Below are positions 51,764-60,894 of a stretch of 64,000 nucleotides of DNA, in pieces. The DNA comes from Streptomyces sp. NBC_01485 (GTDB lineage: Bacteria; Actinomycetota; Actinomycetes; Streptomycetales; Streptomycetaceae). The notes under the pieces are model-generated. The model was given only the letters and a program-made list of their open reading frames with translations, was not told where the DNA came from and did no database searches. The stretch's first letter is position 1. Each line of letters starts with the position of its first letter. The position numbers were made by a program, and so were the translations under genes. The stretch is taken from assembly GCF_036227125.1 (NCBI RefSeq), contig NZ_CP109435.1:8184001-8248000 (forward strand), in the 5' to 3' direction.

Positions 51764-52666
51764 ATGGCGAACGCCCTCGACCGCATCCGCGTCGGCTCGG
51801 CCCCCGACTCCTGGGGCGTGTGGTTCCCCGACGACCCCCGGCAGGTGCCCTGGGAACGCTTCCTGGACGAGGTCTCCGAGGCCGGCTACTCCTGGATCGA
51901 ACTCGGCCCCTACGGCTATCTGCCGACCGACCCGGCCCGTCTCGAAGACGAGGTCGCCAGGCGGGGGCTGAGCGTCTCGGCGGGCACGGTCTTCACCGGA
52001 CTGCACCGCGGCCCGTCCGTCTGGGAGTCCACCTGGGCACACGTCAGCGAAGTGGCCGCGCTCACCCAGGCGATGGGCGCCCGGCACCTCGTCGTCATCC
52101 CGGCCTTCTGGCGGGACGACAAGACGGCCGAGCTCCTGGAGCCGCCGGAACTGACGGGCAGTCAGTGGGCCCATCTCACCAAGGGCATGGAGCGGTTGGG
52201 CCACGAGGTGCAGGAGGCGTACGGCCTGGACCTCGTCGTGCATCCGCACGCCGACACGCACCTCGACACCGAGCAGCACGTCGAGCGCTTCCTCGACTCC
52301 ACCGACAGCGAACTCGTCAACCTCTGCCTGGACACCGGCCATTACGCCTACTGCGGCGGCGACAGCGTCCAGTTGATCGAGACCTACGGCGAACGCATCG
52401 GCTACCTCCACCTCAAACAGGTCGACCCGGACGTCCTCGCCGACATCGTCCGGGACGAGGTGCCGTTCGGTCCCGCCGTGCAGCGCGGCGTGATGTGCGA
52501 ACCGCCGTCCGGTGTACCGGAGTTGGAGCCCGTCCTCGTCGCGGCGCAGCGGCTGGGCGTCGAGCTGTTCGCGATCGTCGAGCAGGACATGTACCCGTGC
52601 GAGCCGGACGCGCCGCTGGCCATCGCGATCCGCACCCGGAAGTTCCTGCGCTCCTGCGGGGCGTGA
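51764..52666 (+). CDS. IolE-like sugar isomerase/dehydratase (TIM barrel)
   Basis: 300 aa. It starts RIRVGSAPDSWGVWFPDDPR, which matches inosose dehydratase IolE and related xylose-isomerase-like barrels. Metal and substrate ligands are likely in LVVHPHADTHLDTE, LCLDTGHYAYCGGD, HLKQVDPDV and VEQDMYPCEP. It probably dehydrates or isomerises a keto-cyclitol or sugar imported by the transporter two genes upstream. It starts 1 bp after the ATPase stop, so it belongs to the same operon. Confidence 0.85.
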   Translation: MANALDRIRVGSAPDSWGVWFPDDPRQVPWERFLDEVSEAGYSWIELGPYGYLPTDPARLEDEVARRGLSVSAGTVFTGLHRGPSVWESTWAHVSEVAALTQAMGARHLVVIPAFWRDDKTAELLEPPELTGSQWAHLTKGMERLGHEVQEAYGLDLVVHPHADTHLDTEQHVERFLDSTDSELVNLCLDTGHYAYCGGDSVQLIETYGERIGYLHLKQVDPDVLADIVRDEVPFGPAVQRGVMCEPPSGVPELEPVLVAAQRLGVELFAIVEQDMYPCEPDAPLAIAIRTRKFLRSCGA

Positions 52667-52816
52667 GCGGGCAGGGCCCACGCATCCGCGCAGTCTCCGT
52701 CGGCAGGCGGTGGCGTGCGGGCGCTCCTATCCTGGTGCTGATGGGCCGCATGCGGCCCGTGCCCATGGGTGCGGCTGTGGCCTGCGGCGTCAACCTCCTC
52801 ATGCGGGAGAAGGCCC

Positions 52817-54073
52817 ATGACACACCCGTACACGCGCGTGCGCAGAGGGATCGTCGTCGCCACCGCGGTGGGGGCGCTGGTGGTGCCGATCGCGGGCGGT
52901 GCGGCGACGGCACTGCCCGCCTCGGCCGCCGCTGCCCCCACCGTCACCGAACCACCCTCCCCGTCGTCCTCGTCCGGTGATGGCGTCGTCGAACTCACCC
53001 CCGCCGTGCAGAAGCAGGTCGACGCGGCCGTGCAGCGGGTCATGAAGCAGGCGAGCATCCCCGGTGTGACCGTCGGCATCTGGACGCCCGGCCAGGGCGA
53101 CTACGTGAAGTCCTTCGGCGTCCGCGACAAGAGCACCGGCCAGAAGATGGATCCGGGCCTCTACATGCGGATCGGCAGCGAGACCAAGACGTTCACCGTC
53201 ACCGCGCTGCTGGAACTCGTCGACCAGGGCAAGATCGGCCTCGACGACACCATCGACAAGTACATCGACGGCGTACCGAACGGCGACAAGATCACCCTGC
53301 GGCAACTGGCCGGCATGCGCAGCGGGCTCTTCAACTACTCGGCGGACGAGGACTTCTTCAAGGCGCTGACCTCGAATCCGCAGCGGCCGTTCACCCCGCA
53401 GGAACTGCTCGACTACTCCTTCAAGCACCCTGTGCTGTTCCCGCCGGGCGAGAAGTTCTACTACTGCAACACCAACCTGATCCTGCTCGGCCTGGTGGTG
53501 GAGAAGATCAGCGGCCAGACACTCGCGAACTACATCCAGCAGCACATCCTCGACCGGGCAGGCATGGCGCACACCCTCTTCCCGACCGGCAACGAGTTCC
53601 CGACACCGCACTCCCAGGGCTACACCAACCAGACCGCCACCGGGAAGGTCGAGGACTCGGCCGACTGGAACCCCTCCTGGGGCTGGGCGGCCGGCGCGAT
53701 GATCTCCCAGCTTCAGGACCTGCACACCTGGGCGCGCACAGTGGCCACGGGCGTTCTGCCGAACGGTGAGACGCTGATCAGTCCCGCCACACAGAAGCAG
53801 CGGCTGATCACCCCGGCGACCCCGATCCCGGGCGCCGGATACGGGCTCGGCATCTTCAACGTGCAGGGCTGGATCGGCCACAACGGCTCCCTGCCGGGCT
53901 ACGAGTCCCTGACCATCTACCTGCCGTCGGCGCGGGCGACACTCGTCGTGCTGCTCAACACCGACATCAACTACAAGAACGAGGAGCCGAGCACCCTGCT
54001 CGGCGACGCGATCACGACGATCATCTCCCCGGACCATGTCTTCAACCTGCCGGCGGAACCAGCGGCGCAGTGA
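52817..54073 (+). CDS. Secreted serine hydrolase (beta-lactamase / DD-peptidase family)
   Basis: 418 aa with a signal peptide (RRGIVVATAVGALVVPIAGG, cleavage after an Ala-rich stretch). Penicillin-binding fold: SxxK in GSETKTFTV, YxN in FYYCNTNLILLG and the HxG-type GHNGSLPGYESL. It is outside the cell or attached to the wall. Members act as D-alanyl-D-alanine carboxypeptidases or esterases, and S12 proteins are often degraders of peptides. The signal is intact, and the first mature part is Pro/Ser-rich. No regulation is visible. Confidence 0.9.
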   Translation: MTHPYTRVRRGIVVATAVGALVVPIAGGAATALPASAAAAPTVTEPPSPSSSSGDGVVELTPAVQKQVDAAVQRVMKQASIPGVTVGIWTPGQGDYVKSFGVRDKSTGQKMDPGLYMRIGSETKTFTVTALLELVDQGKIGLDDTIDKYIDGVPNGDKITLRQLAGMRSGLFNYSADEDFFKALTSNPQRPFTPQELLDYSFKHPVLFPPGEKFYYCNTNLILLGLVVEKISGQTLANYIQQHILDRAGMAHTLFPTGNEFPTPHSQGYTNQTATGKVEDSADWNPSWGWAAGAMISQLQDLHTWARTVATGVLPNGETLISPATQKQRLITPATPIPGAGYGLGIFNVQGWIGHNGSLPGYESLTIYLPSARATLVVLLNTDINYKNEEPSTLLGDAITTIISPDHVFNLPAEPAAQ

Positions 54074-54124
54074 GAACGTTCAGGGAAGTACAAGGTGTGT
54101 GGAGCAGGGGACGGGGAGGGTGAG

Positions 54125-54346
54125 ATGCAGGAAGAAACGCGGGAAGCGATAGAGGAAGAGGCGCAGGAAGGCGCGCGGGACGTGGAGCAGGCCGGCGCCG
54201 TGGAGGCCGCGCGCCGGGCCCGGTTCGGGGCGCTGCCCGAGCGGGTGCTCCCGCAGGACATGGTGGAGGAGCGGCCGGCCCACCCCCGGGATCCGGCACG
54301 CGACGCCTACGACCCTGACGAGGTCGCGATGCGCTTCGGCCTGTGA
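54125..54346 (+). CDS. Small acidic actinobacterial protein (73 aa)
   Basis: Starts MQEETREAIEEEAQEGARDV and ends with PQDMVEERPAHPRDPARDAY, DPDEVAMRFGL. The first half is a strongly acidic helix. The PEDMVEE-type block followed by a Pro/Asp tail recurs in short actinomycete proteins, in my recollection. Their function is unknown. A GGGAGGGTGAG ribosome site precedes ATG 54125. The gene stops 8 bp before a 14-bp terminator hairpin. Confidence 0.65.
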   Translation: MQEETREAIEEEAQEGARDVEQAGAVEAARRARFGALPERVLPQDMVEERPAHPRDPARDAYDPDEVAMRFGL

Positions 54347-54353
54347 GAGCGGA

Positions 54354-54389
54354 GAAGGGCGACCGGGACCATGCCCCCGGTCGCCCTTC
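54354..54389. terminator. Bidirectional terminator between convergent genes
   Basis: A perfect 14-bp stem (GAAGGGCGACCGGG and its complement) with an 8-nt loop separates the small acidic gene from the Gfo/Idh/MocA gene on the other strand. Confidence 0.8.
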
Positions 54390-54426
54390 CCGCAGCCCAG
54401 GCCTCAGGCTCGGCCTCGGCCTCACC

Positions 54427-55431
54427 TCAGGCGGCGCGGACCTCGGCGATCGTCACCGGCCGGTGCTCGTGCAGCGACAGCGTGCAGGCGTCCGCGATCC
54501 AGCCCGCCTCCAAGGCGTCCTCGATCGTGCAGGGCGAAGGCCGGTGGCCTGCCACGACCTCGGTGAACGCGGTGAGTTCGGCGCGGTAGGCGGCGGCGAA
54601 GCGGTCCATGAAGAAGTCGTGCGGGGTGCCGGCCGGGAAGGTCACCCCGGGCTCCACCGAGCGCAGCGGCAGCTTGTCCTCCAGACCCACGGCGATCGAG
54701 TCCGCGAAGCCGTGGATCTCCATGCGGACGTCGTAACCGCGGGCGTTGTGGCGGGAGTTGGAGACCACCGCGATCGTGCCGTCGTCGAGGGTGAGGATCG
54801 CGCCGGTGGTGTCGGCGTCGCCCGCCTCCTTGATGTAGTCGGCGCCCCGGTTGCCGCCGACCGCGTACACCTCGGTGACCTCGCGGCCCGTCACCCAGCG
54901 GATGATGTCGAAGTCGTGCACGGAACAGTCCCGGAAGATGCCCCCGGAGGCGGCGATGTACGCGGCCGGCGGCGGGGCCGGGTCCAGCGTGGTCGAGCGG
55001 ACCGTGTGCAGCTTGCCCAGCTCACCGGCCTGTACGGCGGCCCGCGCGGCCACGAAGCCCGCGTCGAAGCGGCGGTTGTAGCCGATCTGGATGGGGACGG
55101 AACTGCCCTGGACGGCCTTGAGCACGGCGACGCCCTCTGCCATCGTCCTGGCGACGGGCTTCTCGCAGAAGACGGGGATGCCCGCCTCGACGGCGGCCAG
55201 GATCAGGCCCGGGTGGGCGTCGGTCGCGGCGGCGACCACGACACCGTCCACACCGGCGTCCAGCACGGCTTCGGGGGAGTCCGCGACCTCGGCGCCGAAC
55301 CGCTCGGCCGCCTTCTTGGCGGCTTCCGCGAACGGGTCGGCCACGACGAGCGACTCGACGGCGTCGAGTCCGGAGAGGGTCTCGGCGTGGAAGGCGCCGA
55401 TGCGGCCGAGGCCGAGGATTCCGATGCGCAT
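54427..55431 (-). CDS. Gfo/Idh/MocA-family oxidoreductase (inositol 2-dehydrogenase-like)
   Basis: 334 aa. It starts MRIGILGLGRIGAFHAETLS, the NAD-binding Rossmann motif. EKPV follows at about residue 95 (VFCEKPVARTM) and the substrate side has GIFRDCSVHDFDIIRWVTG, which matches the catalytic Asp/His pair of inositol dehydrogenases (DxxxHDxD). It oxidises myo-inositol or a related cyclitol/sugar to a ketone. It fits the IolE-like gene at 52 kb in function. It is the last gene of a minus-strand set with the SDR and PhyH genes. Confidence 0.88.
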   Translation of the reverse strand: MRIGILGLGRIGAFHAETLSGLDAVESLVVADPFAEAAKKAAERFGAEVADSPEAVLDAGVDGVVVAAATDAHPGLILAAVEAGIPVFCEKPVARTMAEGVAVLKAVQGSSVPIQIGYNRRFDAGFVAARAAVQAGELGKLHTVRSTTLDPAPPPAAYIAASGGIFRDCSVHDFDIIRWVTGREVTEVYAVGGNRGADYIKEAGDADTTGAILTLDDGTIAVVSNSRHNARGYDVRMEIHGFADSIAVGLEDKLPLRSVEPGVTFPAGTPHDFFMDRFAAAYRAELTAFTEVVAGHRPSPCTIEDALEAGWIADACTLSLHEHRPVTIAEVRAA

Positions 55432-55495
55432 GTGCTTCGCTGCTTCCCTGAGAGTGGTTGGTCCGTCGCCGGGGCTCCGCACCGGAACCCCGATC

Positions 55496-55529
55496 GCCCG
55501 TCCGGCTCGGCCTCGACCGCCGGACGGGC
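55496..55529. terminator. Hairpin between the SDR and the Gfo/Idh gene
   Basis: An 11-bp perfect stem (GCCCGTCCGGC / GCCGGACGGGC) with a 12-nt loop. A T-rich tail (TTGTTGTTT) follows only on the plus strand. On the minus strand it could attenuate transcription between the SDR and the oxidoreductase gene. Confidence 0.55.
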
Positions 55530-55541
55530 TTGTTGTTTCCC

Positions 55542-56318
55542 TTAGTCCATCCCGCCCAGCACGTTCTGGTCCCAGTCGATCACCGAACCGGTGACCACGC
55601 CCGAGCGCTCGGACAGCAGGAAGACCACGAAGTCGGCGATCTCGTCCGGCTGGCCCAGCTTGCCCATCGGCAGCCGGGCCGCCGCCTGCTCGCGCCAGTC
55701 GTCCCCGGCGTCGTGGAACGCCTTCTGCGTCGCGTCCTCGCCCTCGGTGGCCGTCCAGCCGATGTTCAGGCCGTTGATCCGCACCCGGTCGAAGCGATGG
55801 GCGTGCGCCGCGTTGCGGGTCAGCCCGACCAGGCCGGCCTTGGAGGCGACGTACGGCGCGAGGAACGGCTGACCGCCGTGCGACGAGGTGGTGATGATGT
55901 TGACGATCGTGCCGGGCGCCTCGCGGGCCAGCATGTCCGCCACCGCCGCCTGCATGGCGAAGAACGGCGCCTTGAGGTTGATCGCGATGTGCTCGTCGAA
56001 CAGCTCGGGCGTGGTGTCCAGGAGCGTGCCCCGGGACGTCAGACCGGCCGAGTTGACCAGGCAGTCGACCCGGCCGTACGCGGCGACCGTCTCGGCCACC
56101 GACGCCTTCGCCTGCCCGGCGTCCGACAGGTCGGCCCGGACGAAGAGCGCCTTGCCGCCCGCCGCGGTCAGCTCCGCCGCCAGCGCCTCGCCCGGCTCGG
56201 GCCGCCGTCCGGTGACGGCGACGAGCGCGCCCTCGCGGACCGCCGCCCGCGCGATGGCCGCGCCCACCCCCTGGCTGCCGCCGTTGACGAGGACGACCTT
56301 GTCGTCGAGAAGTCCCAT
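55542..56318 (-). CDS. SDR-family oxidoreductase
   Basis: 258 aa. The opening is VVLVNGGSQGVGAAIARAAV, where the usual TGG is NGG. SAGL strand, catalytic region IITTSSHGGQPFLAPYVASK (Ser, Tyr, Lys) and an atypical INGLNIGWTATEGED. The C-terminus is VVTGSVIDWDQNVLGG, where DQNV replaces the usual DGG. It is probably a sugar or cyclitol dehydrogenase in the same pathway as the adjacent Gfo/Idh gene. It follows the PhyH gene after 15 bp. Confidence 0.88.
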   Translation of the reverse strand: MGLLDDKVVLVNGGSQGVGAAIARAAVREGALVAVTGRRPEPGEALAAELTAAGGKALFVRADLSDAGQAKASVAETVAAYGRVDCLVNSAGLTSRGTLLDTTPELFDEHIAINLKAPFFAMQAAVADMLAREAPGTIVNIITTSSHGGQPFLAPYVASKAGLVGLTRNAAHAHRFDRVRINGLNIGWTATEGEDATQKAFHDAGDDWREQAAARLPMGKLGQPDEIADFVVFLLSERSGVVTGSVIDWDQNVLGGMD

Positions 56319-56333
56319 GTGCGGTGGATCCTT

Positions 56334-57521
56334 TCAGCTGATGCGCCGCTCGGCGCCGGCCCGCAGCTCGTCCCGGAGTGCCTGCGGGGTCCACTCCTCG
56401 TGCAGCGCCCGCCGTACGACGTCCGCCTGTGTGGCCGGGGCCAGACCGTCGACCGGCGGGTCGTTGTCGAGGTTGGTGGGGAAGGGGTAGCCCTCGGCGC
56501 TCGCGGCCACGACCCGCTCCAGCCACTCCTGGCCCACGCCCTGCGCCCGGCGCTTCAGCAGCACGGGGAAGACCGCGTTCGCCACCGCCTCGCGGTCCAC
56601 GGTCTCCATCGCGCGCCCGAAGGCCGAGGACACCTGGAGCAGGTTGGCCATCCGGCGTACGCCGGCGGTGCGGTTGGTGCCGGCGGCGTGGAAGACGGCC
56701 GGGTTGAAGAAGGCCGCGTCGCCCTTCGCCAGGGGGAGTTGGACATGGTGCTGCTCGAAGTACTCCTGGAACTTGGGCAGTCGCCACGCCAGATAGCCGG
56801 GCTCGTACCCTTGCGAGTAGGGCAGGTACAGCGTGGGGCCGGACTCCACCGGCATGTCGCAGTGCGCCACCGCGCCCTGGAGCGTGAGCACCGGGGAGAG
56901 GCGGTGGACGTGCGCCGGATAGGCGGCGGCCGCGTCGTTGGAGAGGAACCCGAGGTGGTAGTCGCGGTGCGGGCTCTGCGCCGCGCCGCCCGGGTTGACC
57001 ACGTTGACCTGCGAGGTCACCTGGTAGCCGGGGCCCAGCCAGGCTCGCGAGACCAGCGCGAGGACGTCGTTGGCGTAGTAGTCGGCGAACGCCTCCGGGT
57101 CGTACAGGGCGGCCTTCTCCAGGGCGTTCCAGACGCGGTCGTTGGCGCCCGGCTTCGCGAAGTGGTCGCCGGCGGTCGCACCCGAGGCGTGCTGCTCGGC
57201 GATGAGCGCGTCGAAGACGGCGGTGGCCCGGTCGACGACCGCCGGATCGGGGAAGGCGCCCCGGAAGACGACGACGCCGGGACCGTCGGTCAGGGCCCGC
57301 ACCAGCTCGGCGCGCACCGCACGGTCCGCGCCGGCGGCGCGCAGGCGCTCACTGTCGTAGACGAGGACGTTCCCCTCGACCGCGGCGGCGTGCGGGAAGT
57401 CGGCGAGTTCGGCCTTGCGCTCGACCAGCGAGCGGAAGGCGTCGAGGTCGCAGTCCTGCTCGGACAGCCAGGAGCGGTCCCCGGCAGCCCCGGCACGGTC
57501 CGGCCCGGAAGTGAAGGACAT
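56334..57521 (-). CDS. PhyH-type Fe(II)/2-oxoglutarate dioxygenase
   Basis: 395 aa. The iron-binding HxD is in SPHRDYHLGFLS, and the distal His and Arg are in FHAAGTNRTAGVRRMANLL. GAVAHCDMPVESGPTLYLPY contains the substrate side. VVNPGGAAQ precedes the HxD. Phytanoyl-CoA-dioxygenase-like enzymes hydroxylate small or lipid-like substrates in the cytoplasm. In this sugar/cyclitol locus the substrate is unknown. It is the first gene of the minus-strand set, and its divergent control region contains a TTGTCATGACAA operator. Confidence 0.87.
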   Translation of the reverse strand: MSFTSGPDRAGAAGDRSWLSEQDCDLDAFRSLVERKAELADFPHAAAVEGNVLVYDSERLRAAGADRAVRAELVRALTDGPGVVVFRGAFPDPAVVDRATAVFDALIAEQHASGATAGDHFAKPGANDRVWNALEKAALYDPEAFADYYANDVLALVSRAWLGPGYQVTSQVNVVNPGGAAQSPHRDYHLGFLSNDAAAAYPAHVHRLSPVLTLQGAVAHCDMPVESGPTLYLPYSQGYEPGYLAWRLPKFQEYFEQHHVQLPLAKGDAAFFNPAVFHAAGTNRTAGVRRMANLLQVSSAFGRAMETVDREAVANAVFPVLLKRRAQGVGQEWLERVVAASAEGYPFPTNLDNDPPVDGLAPATQADVVRRALHEEWTPQALRDELRAGAERRIS

Positions 57522-57592
57522 CGGCGTCCCTTCGATGACTTCGATGACAATGGCGGCTCAGCACTGACAACGGTGGCTCAGCGCTGCCATTG

Positions 57593-57604
57593 TTGTCATG
57601 ACAA
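57593..57604. promoter_or_regulatory. LacI-type operator TTGTCATGACAA
   Basis: A perfect 12-bp palindrome in the 182-bp divergent region. Two further TGACAA half sites lie nearby (57544-57550 and about 57575), and three GATGACTTC/GATGACAA repeats precede them. The adjacent LacI gene product is the natural ligand, controlling PhyH-SDR-Gfo expression and itself. Confidence 0.65.
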
Positions 57605-57703
57605 ACCCGTCGAACAACCAGCAGGCGGCCATCAAAAACCCCTCAAGCGCATCCTCAAGCGCACCCCCAAGGCAATCTTCGAGCGCAATCCCGGGAGCTT
57701 TCC

Positions 57704-58738
57704 GTGGGTCACCCCTTCCCCATCCGTGAGATCGCACGTCAGGCGGGCCTCAGTGAGGCCACCGTCGACCGGGTCCTCAACGGCAGGGGAGGGGTGCGCG
57801 AGTCCACCGTGCAGGAGGTCCAGCGGGCCATCGCCGACCTGGACCGCCAGCGCACGCAGGTCAGACTCACCGGCCGCACCTTCATGATCGACATCGTGAT
57901 GCAGTCGCCGGAACGGTTCAGCACCGCCGTCCGGGCCGCCCTGGAGGCCGAGCTGCCGTCCCTGCACCCGGCAGTGCTGCGCTCCCGCTTCCACTTCCGG
58001 GAGACCGGACCGGTGCGGGAGCTGGTCTCGACCCTGGACCGGATAGTGCGGCGCGGTTCGCAGGGGGTGATCCTCAAGGCGCCGGACGTCCCCGAGGTCA
58101 CCGCCGCCGTCGGCCGGCTGGTGGCCGCCGGCATCCCGGTCGTCACCCTGGTCACGGACCTGCCCGCCAGCGCCCGCCTCGGCTACGTCGGCATCGACGA
58201 CCGGTCCGCCGGCGCCACCGCCGCCTACCTCACGGGCCAGTGGCTCGGAGACCGCCCCGGCAATGTGCTCACCAGCCTGAGCAGCGGATTCTTCCGCAAC
58301 GAGGAGGAGCGCGAGATGGGCTTCCGCAGCGTGATGCGGGCCCGCCATCCCGAGCGCGCGCTCGTCGAGATCGCCGAGGGACAGGGGCTGGACGCCACCC
58401 AGTACGACCTCGTCCGGGCCGCGCTGGAACGCGACCCGGACATCCGCGCCGTCTACTCCATCGGCGGCGGCAACATCGCCACCCTGCGCGCCTTCGCCGA
58501 CCTCGGCCGGGAGTGCGCCGTGTTCGTCGCGCACGACCTCGACCACGACAACACCCGGCTGCTGAGCGAGCACCGGCTGTCCGCCGTCCTCCACCACGAC
58601 CTGCGCCACGACGTGCGCGAGGCCTGCCACACCGTGATGCGGGCCCACGGCGCGCTGCCGCCGGCCGGGCCCATGCTGCCGTCGCCGATCCAGGTGGTCA
58701 CCCCGTACAACATGCCGCCCCAGACGACGGCCGGCTGA
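57704..58738 (+). CDS. LacI-family transcriptional regulator
   Basis: 344 aa from GTG 57704. HTH region IREIARQAGLSEATVDRVLN (the first residues of a LacI domain, with VDRV in the recognition helix) and a substrate-binding domain of the sugar type (IGGGNIATLRAFADLG, VAHDLDHDNTRLLSEHRLSA). It is divergent from the PhyH gene, with palindromic operators between the two. It probably represses the PhyH-SDR-oxidoreductase set until a sugar or cyclitol binds. Confidence 0.9.
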   Translation: MGHPFPIREIARQAGLSEATVDRVLNGRGGVRESTVQEVQRAIADLDRQRTQVRLTGRTFMIDIVMQSPERFSTAVRAALEAELPSLHPAVLRSRFHFRETGPVRELVSTLDRIVRRGSQGVILKAPDVPEVTAAVGRLVAAGIPVVTLVTDLPASARLGYVGIDDRSAGATAAYLTGQWLGDRPGNVLTSLSSGFFRNEEEREMGFRSVMRARHPERALVEIAEGQGLDATQYDLVRAALERDPDIRAVYSIGGGNIATLRAFADLGRECAVFVAHDLDHDNTRLLSEHRLSAVLHHDLRHDVREACHTVMRAHGALPPAGPMLPSPIQVVTPYNMPPQTTAG

Positions 58739-58774
58739 AGCGGGCCGCCACCTGGGGCGCGGGCTGTGCGGTGG

Positions 58775-59455
58775 TCAGTGCCGGAGTGCCGGTGACGTGG
58801 GCGTGGACGTGGTCGCCGGGGTGACGCGGGCCGCGCTGCGGTACGTCGAGACGCCCAGGGCCAGCAGCCAGTAGCTGAGGACGGCCCCCGTCAGCGCGGT
58901 CGTGCCCCAGCCGTTCGCCGCATAGAAGAACGACGGGTCGTTGCCGAAGAACAGCGACGGCACGAAGGCCAGGTTGATCCCGGCCAGGACGTACGCCGAG
59001 CGGCCGGTCCAGCGCGGCAGGAGACGGGTCCGGGAGACGGCGTACCCGAGCGCGGTCAGGAAGAGCGCCAGCATCAGACGGGAGATCGACCCGTAGAGGA
59101 TGTAGGTGCCACTGACGTCGATGGTCGGGTCGATCGGATGGTCGACGGCGATGACCGCGCCCGCCTCCAGGCCCATGGAGACGAGGGTGACCGTCGCGTA
59201 GACCATCCCCGTGGCGGTCGCGATCGAGCCCACCCACGCATGGTCCGGGCTCACCCGCCCGACCAGCTCCTGGAAAGCGGTCACGAACACGACCAGGGAC
59301 GCCAGCGCGACGATCCCGATCAGCAGCCGGGCCAGCACGTTCGCGTCCGGAGGCGGTCCCGCGTAGACGAAGTACAGCGGTACCTGGACGATGAGAGCGA
59401 CCGCGGCGACGATGCCCGCGAGTCCGGTCAGTCGCCGGGCGAGGAATTCCGACAT
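58775..59455 (-). CDS. Integral membrane protein (hypothetical)
   Basis: 226 aa with about six transmembrane segments. It starts MSEFLARRLTGLAGIVAAVA and includes LIVQVPLYFVYAG and SWLLALGVS-type helices. The frame extends upstream, but ATG 59455 is followed by the first helix at once. I recognise no family with confidence (DUF4386-like is possible). A function cannot be given. It lies between the LacI gene and the second Gfo/Idh gene and is transcribed away from both. Confidence 0.75.
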   Translation of the reverse strand: MSEFLARRLTGLAGIVAAVALIVQVPLYFVYAGPPPDANVLARLLIGIVALASLVVFVTAFQELVGRVSPDHAWVGSIATATGMVYATVTLVSMGLEAGAVIAVDHPIDPTIDVSGTYILYGSISRLMLALFLTALGYAVSRTRLLPRWTGRSAYVLAGINLAFVPSLFFGNDPSFFYAANGWGTTALTGAVLSYWLLALGVSTYRSAARVTPATTSTPTSPALRH

Positions 59456-59562
59456 GGGTGTCCCCCGAGTTCGGTGTGGCGGATCCGGTGCCGGCGTGCG
59501 TGCCGACACCGAGAAGCCTGCCGTTCCCGGGGCTCGCGGTCCCTGGGCCTGAGCACCGAGTC

Positions 59563-59631
59563 GGGGGTGCCCCCAGCACCCACCCCTACGGGTGCACATC
59601 AACACCCCCCTACGGGCGCACGTCCACCCAG
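59563..59631 (+). repeat. GGGGGTGCCCCC palindrome and CCCCTACGGG direct repeats
   Basis: A 12-bp palindrome at 59563-59574 is followed by two units of about 24 bp, each with CCCCTACGGG plus GCACATC/GCACGTC. The second overlaps the end of the oxidoreductase gene. Similar GGGGGTGCCCCC cores occur as short interspersed repeats in Streptomyces. Confidence 0.6.
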
Positions 59632-60767
59632 GAGCCGCTTTCCGCCGACCGGGTCATGGCCTCCAGCACGGTCGCGCTGTGCACCGCGTCCGCGAGGGTC
59701 GCCCCGTACGGGGTGCCCTCGGCGACCGAGCGCAGGAAGCGGTACGCCTCCACCACCTTCAGGTCGTCGTAGCCCATGGCGTTCGCCGCGCCCGGCTGGA
59801 AGGCGCCGAACTCGCCGTCGCCCGGGCCGACGTACACCGTGCTCACCGGCTGGTCCTGGTACGTCGTGCCGCGGCTGACGCCCAGTTCGTTCATCCTCCT
59901 GAAGTCCCAGAACACCGCGCCCTTGGTGCCGTGCACCTCGAAGCCGTAGTTGTTCTGCTCGCCGACCGAGACCCGGCAGGCCTCCAGCACGCCCCGCGCG
60001 CCGGAGGCGAAGCGCAGCAGACAGTTGACGTAGTCCTCGTTCTCGACCGGGCCGAGCTCACCGCCGGCGGCGCGGCTGTGGCCCGCCGTCGCCCCGGTCG
60101 GGCGGGCCCGCTCGGGTACGAAGACCGCTGTGTCGGCCGTCAGGGCGGCGAGGTCGCCGAGCAGGAAACGGGCCAGGTCGGCGCCGTGCGAGGCCAGGTC
60201 GCCCAGCACTCCGCTGCCGCCCCGCTCCCGCTCGAACCGCCAGGTCAGGGCGCCGTCCGGGTGGGCCGCGTAGTCGCTGAACAGGCGTATGCGGACGTGG
60301 GTGACCGCGCCGATCTCACCGGCGGCGATCAGGTCGCGGGCCGTCTCCACGGCGGGCGCGTTGCGGTAGTTGAAGCCGACCGTGCCCTGGACGCCCGCCG
60401 CGGCCACCGCGTCCGCCACCGCCCGGGCGTCACCCGGGGTGAGGCCGACCGGCTTCTCGATCCAGATGTGCTTGCCGGCCTCGGCCATCGCGACACCGAT
60501 CTCACGGTGCAGGAAGTTCGGCGCGGTGATGCTGACGGCCCGCACGCGCGGGTCGGCGGCCACCTCGCGCCAGTCCCGGGTGACGGCGGCGAAGCCGAAC
60601 TGGTCGGCGGCCTCCTCCGCCCGGCCGGGCACCTCCTCGGCGACGGTCACCAGCTCGGGACGCAGCGCCAGCCCCGGATAGTGGTGCCGGACGCGGGCGT
60701 ACGCCTGGCTGTGCACCCGGCCCATCCAGCCGAACCCGACGACGGCGACTCCGAGCGCATCCACCAC
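59610..60767 (-). CDS. Gfo/Idh/MocA-family oxidoreductase
   Basis: 385 aa. Rossmann motif VAVVGFGWMGRVHSQAYARV near the start, the conserved EKP in IWIEKPVGLTPGD, and SHGADLARFLLGDL on the catalytic side (DLxSHGxD pattern). It would oxidise a sugar or cyclitol with NAD(P). It is divergent from a LacI gene, and both are flanked by copies of TGGA(C/A)CGGTCCA. The start was placed at GTG 60767, and GTG 60764 is equally possible. Confidence 0.9.
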   Translation of the reverse strand: MVDALGVAVVGFGWMGRVHSQAYARVRHHYPGLALRPELVTVAEEVPGRAEEAADQFGFAAVTRDWREVAADPRVRAVSITAPNFLHREIGVAMAEAGKHIWIEKPVGLTPGDARAVADAVAAAGVQGTVGFNYRNAPAVETARDLIAAGEIGAVTHVRIRLFSDYAAHPDGALTWRFERERGGSGVLGDLASHGADLARFLLGDLAALTADTAVFVPERARPTGATAGHSRAAGGELGPVENEDYVNCLLRFASGARGVLEACRVSVGEQNNYGFEVHGTKGAVFWDFRRMNELGVSRGTTYQDQPVSTVYVGPGDGEFGAFQPGAANAMGYDDLKVVEAYRFLRSVAEGTPYGATLADAVHSATVLEAMTRSAESGSWVDVRP

Positions 60768-60780
60768 TACAGCCCCTCTT

Positions 60781-60792
60781 TGGACCGGTCCA
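60781..60792. promoter_or_regulatory. LacI operator 1 (TGGACCGGTCCA)
   Basis: Perfect 12-bp palindrome, 14 bp upstream of the oxidoreductase start. A one-mismatch copy lies 114 bp away in front of the LacI gene. Confidence 0.75.
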
Positions 60793-60894
60793 TACCTGTC
60801 CAGGTCACCCTGAAGGCCGTTTCCCGAGGGTGTCAAGCCCCTCACCACCCCTTCAGTGCTCTTTCGGGCACCCTTTGACAACCACTGTCTTCCA

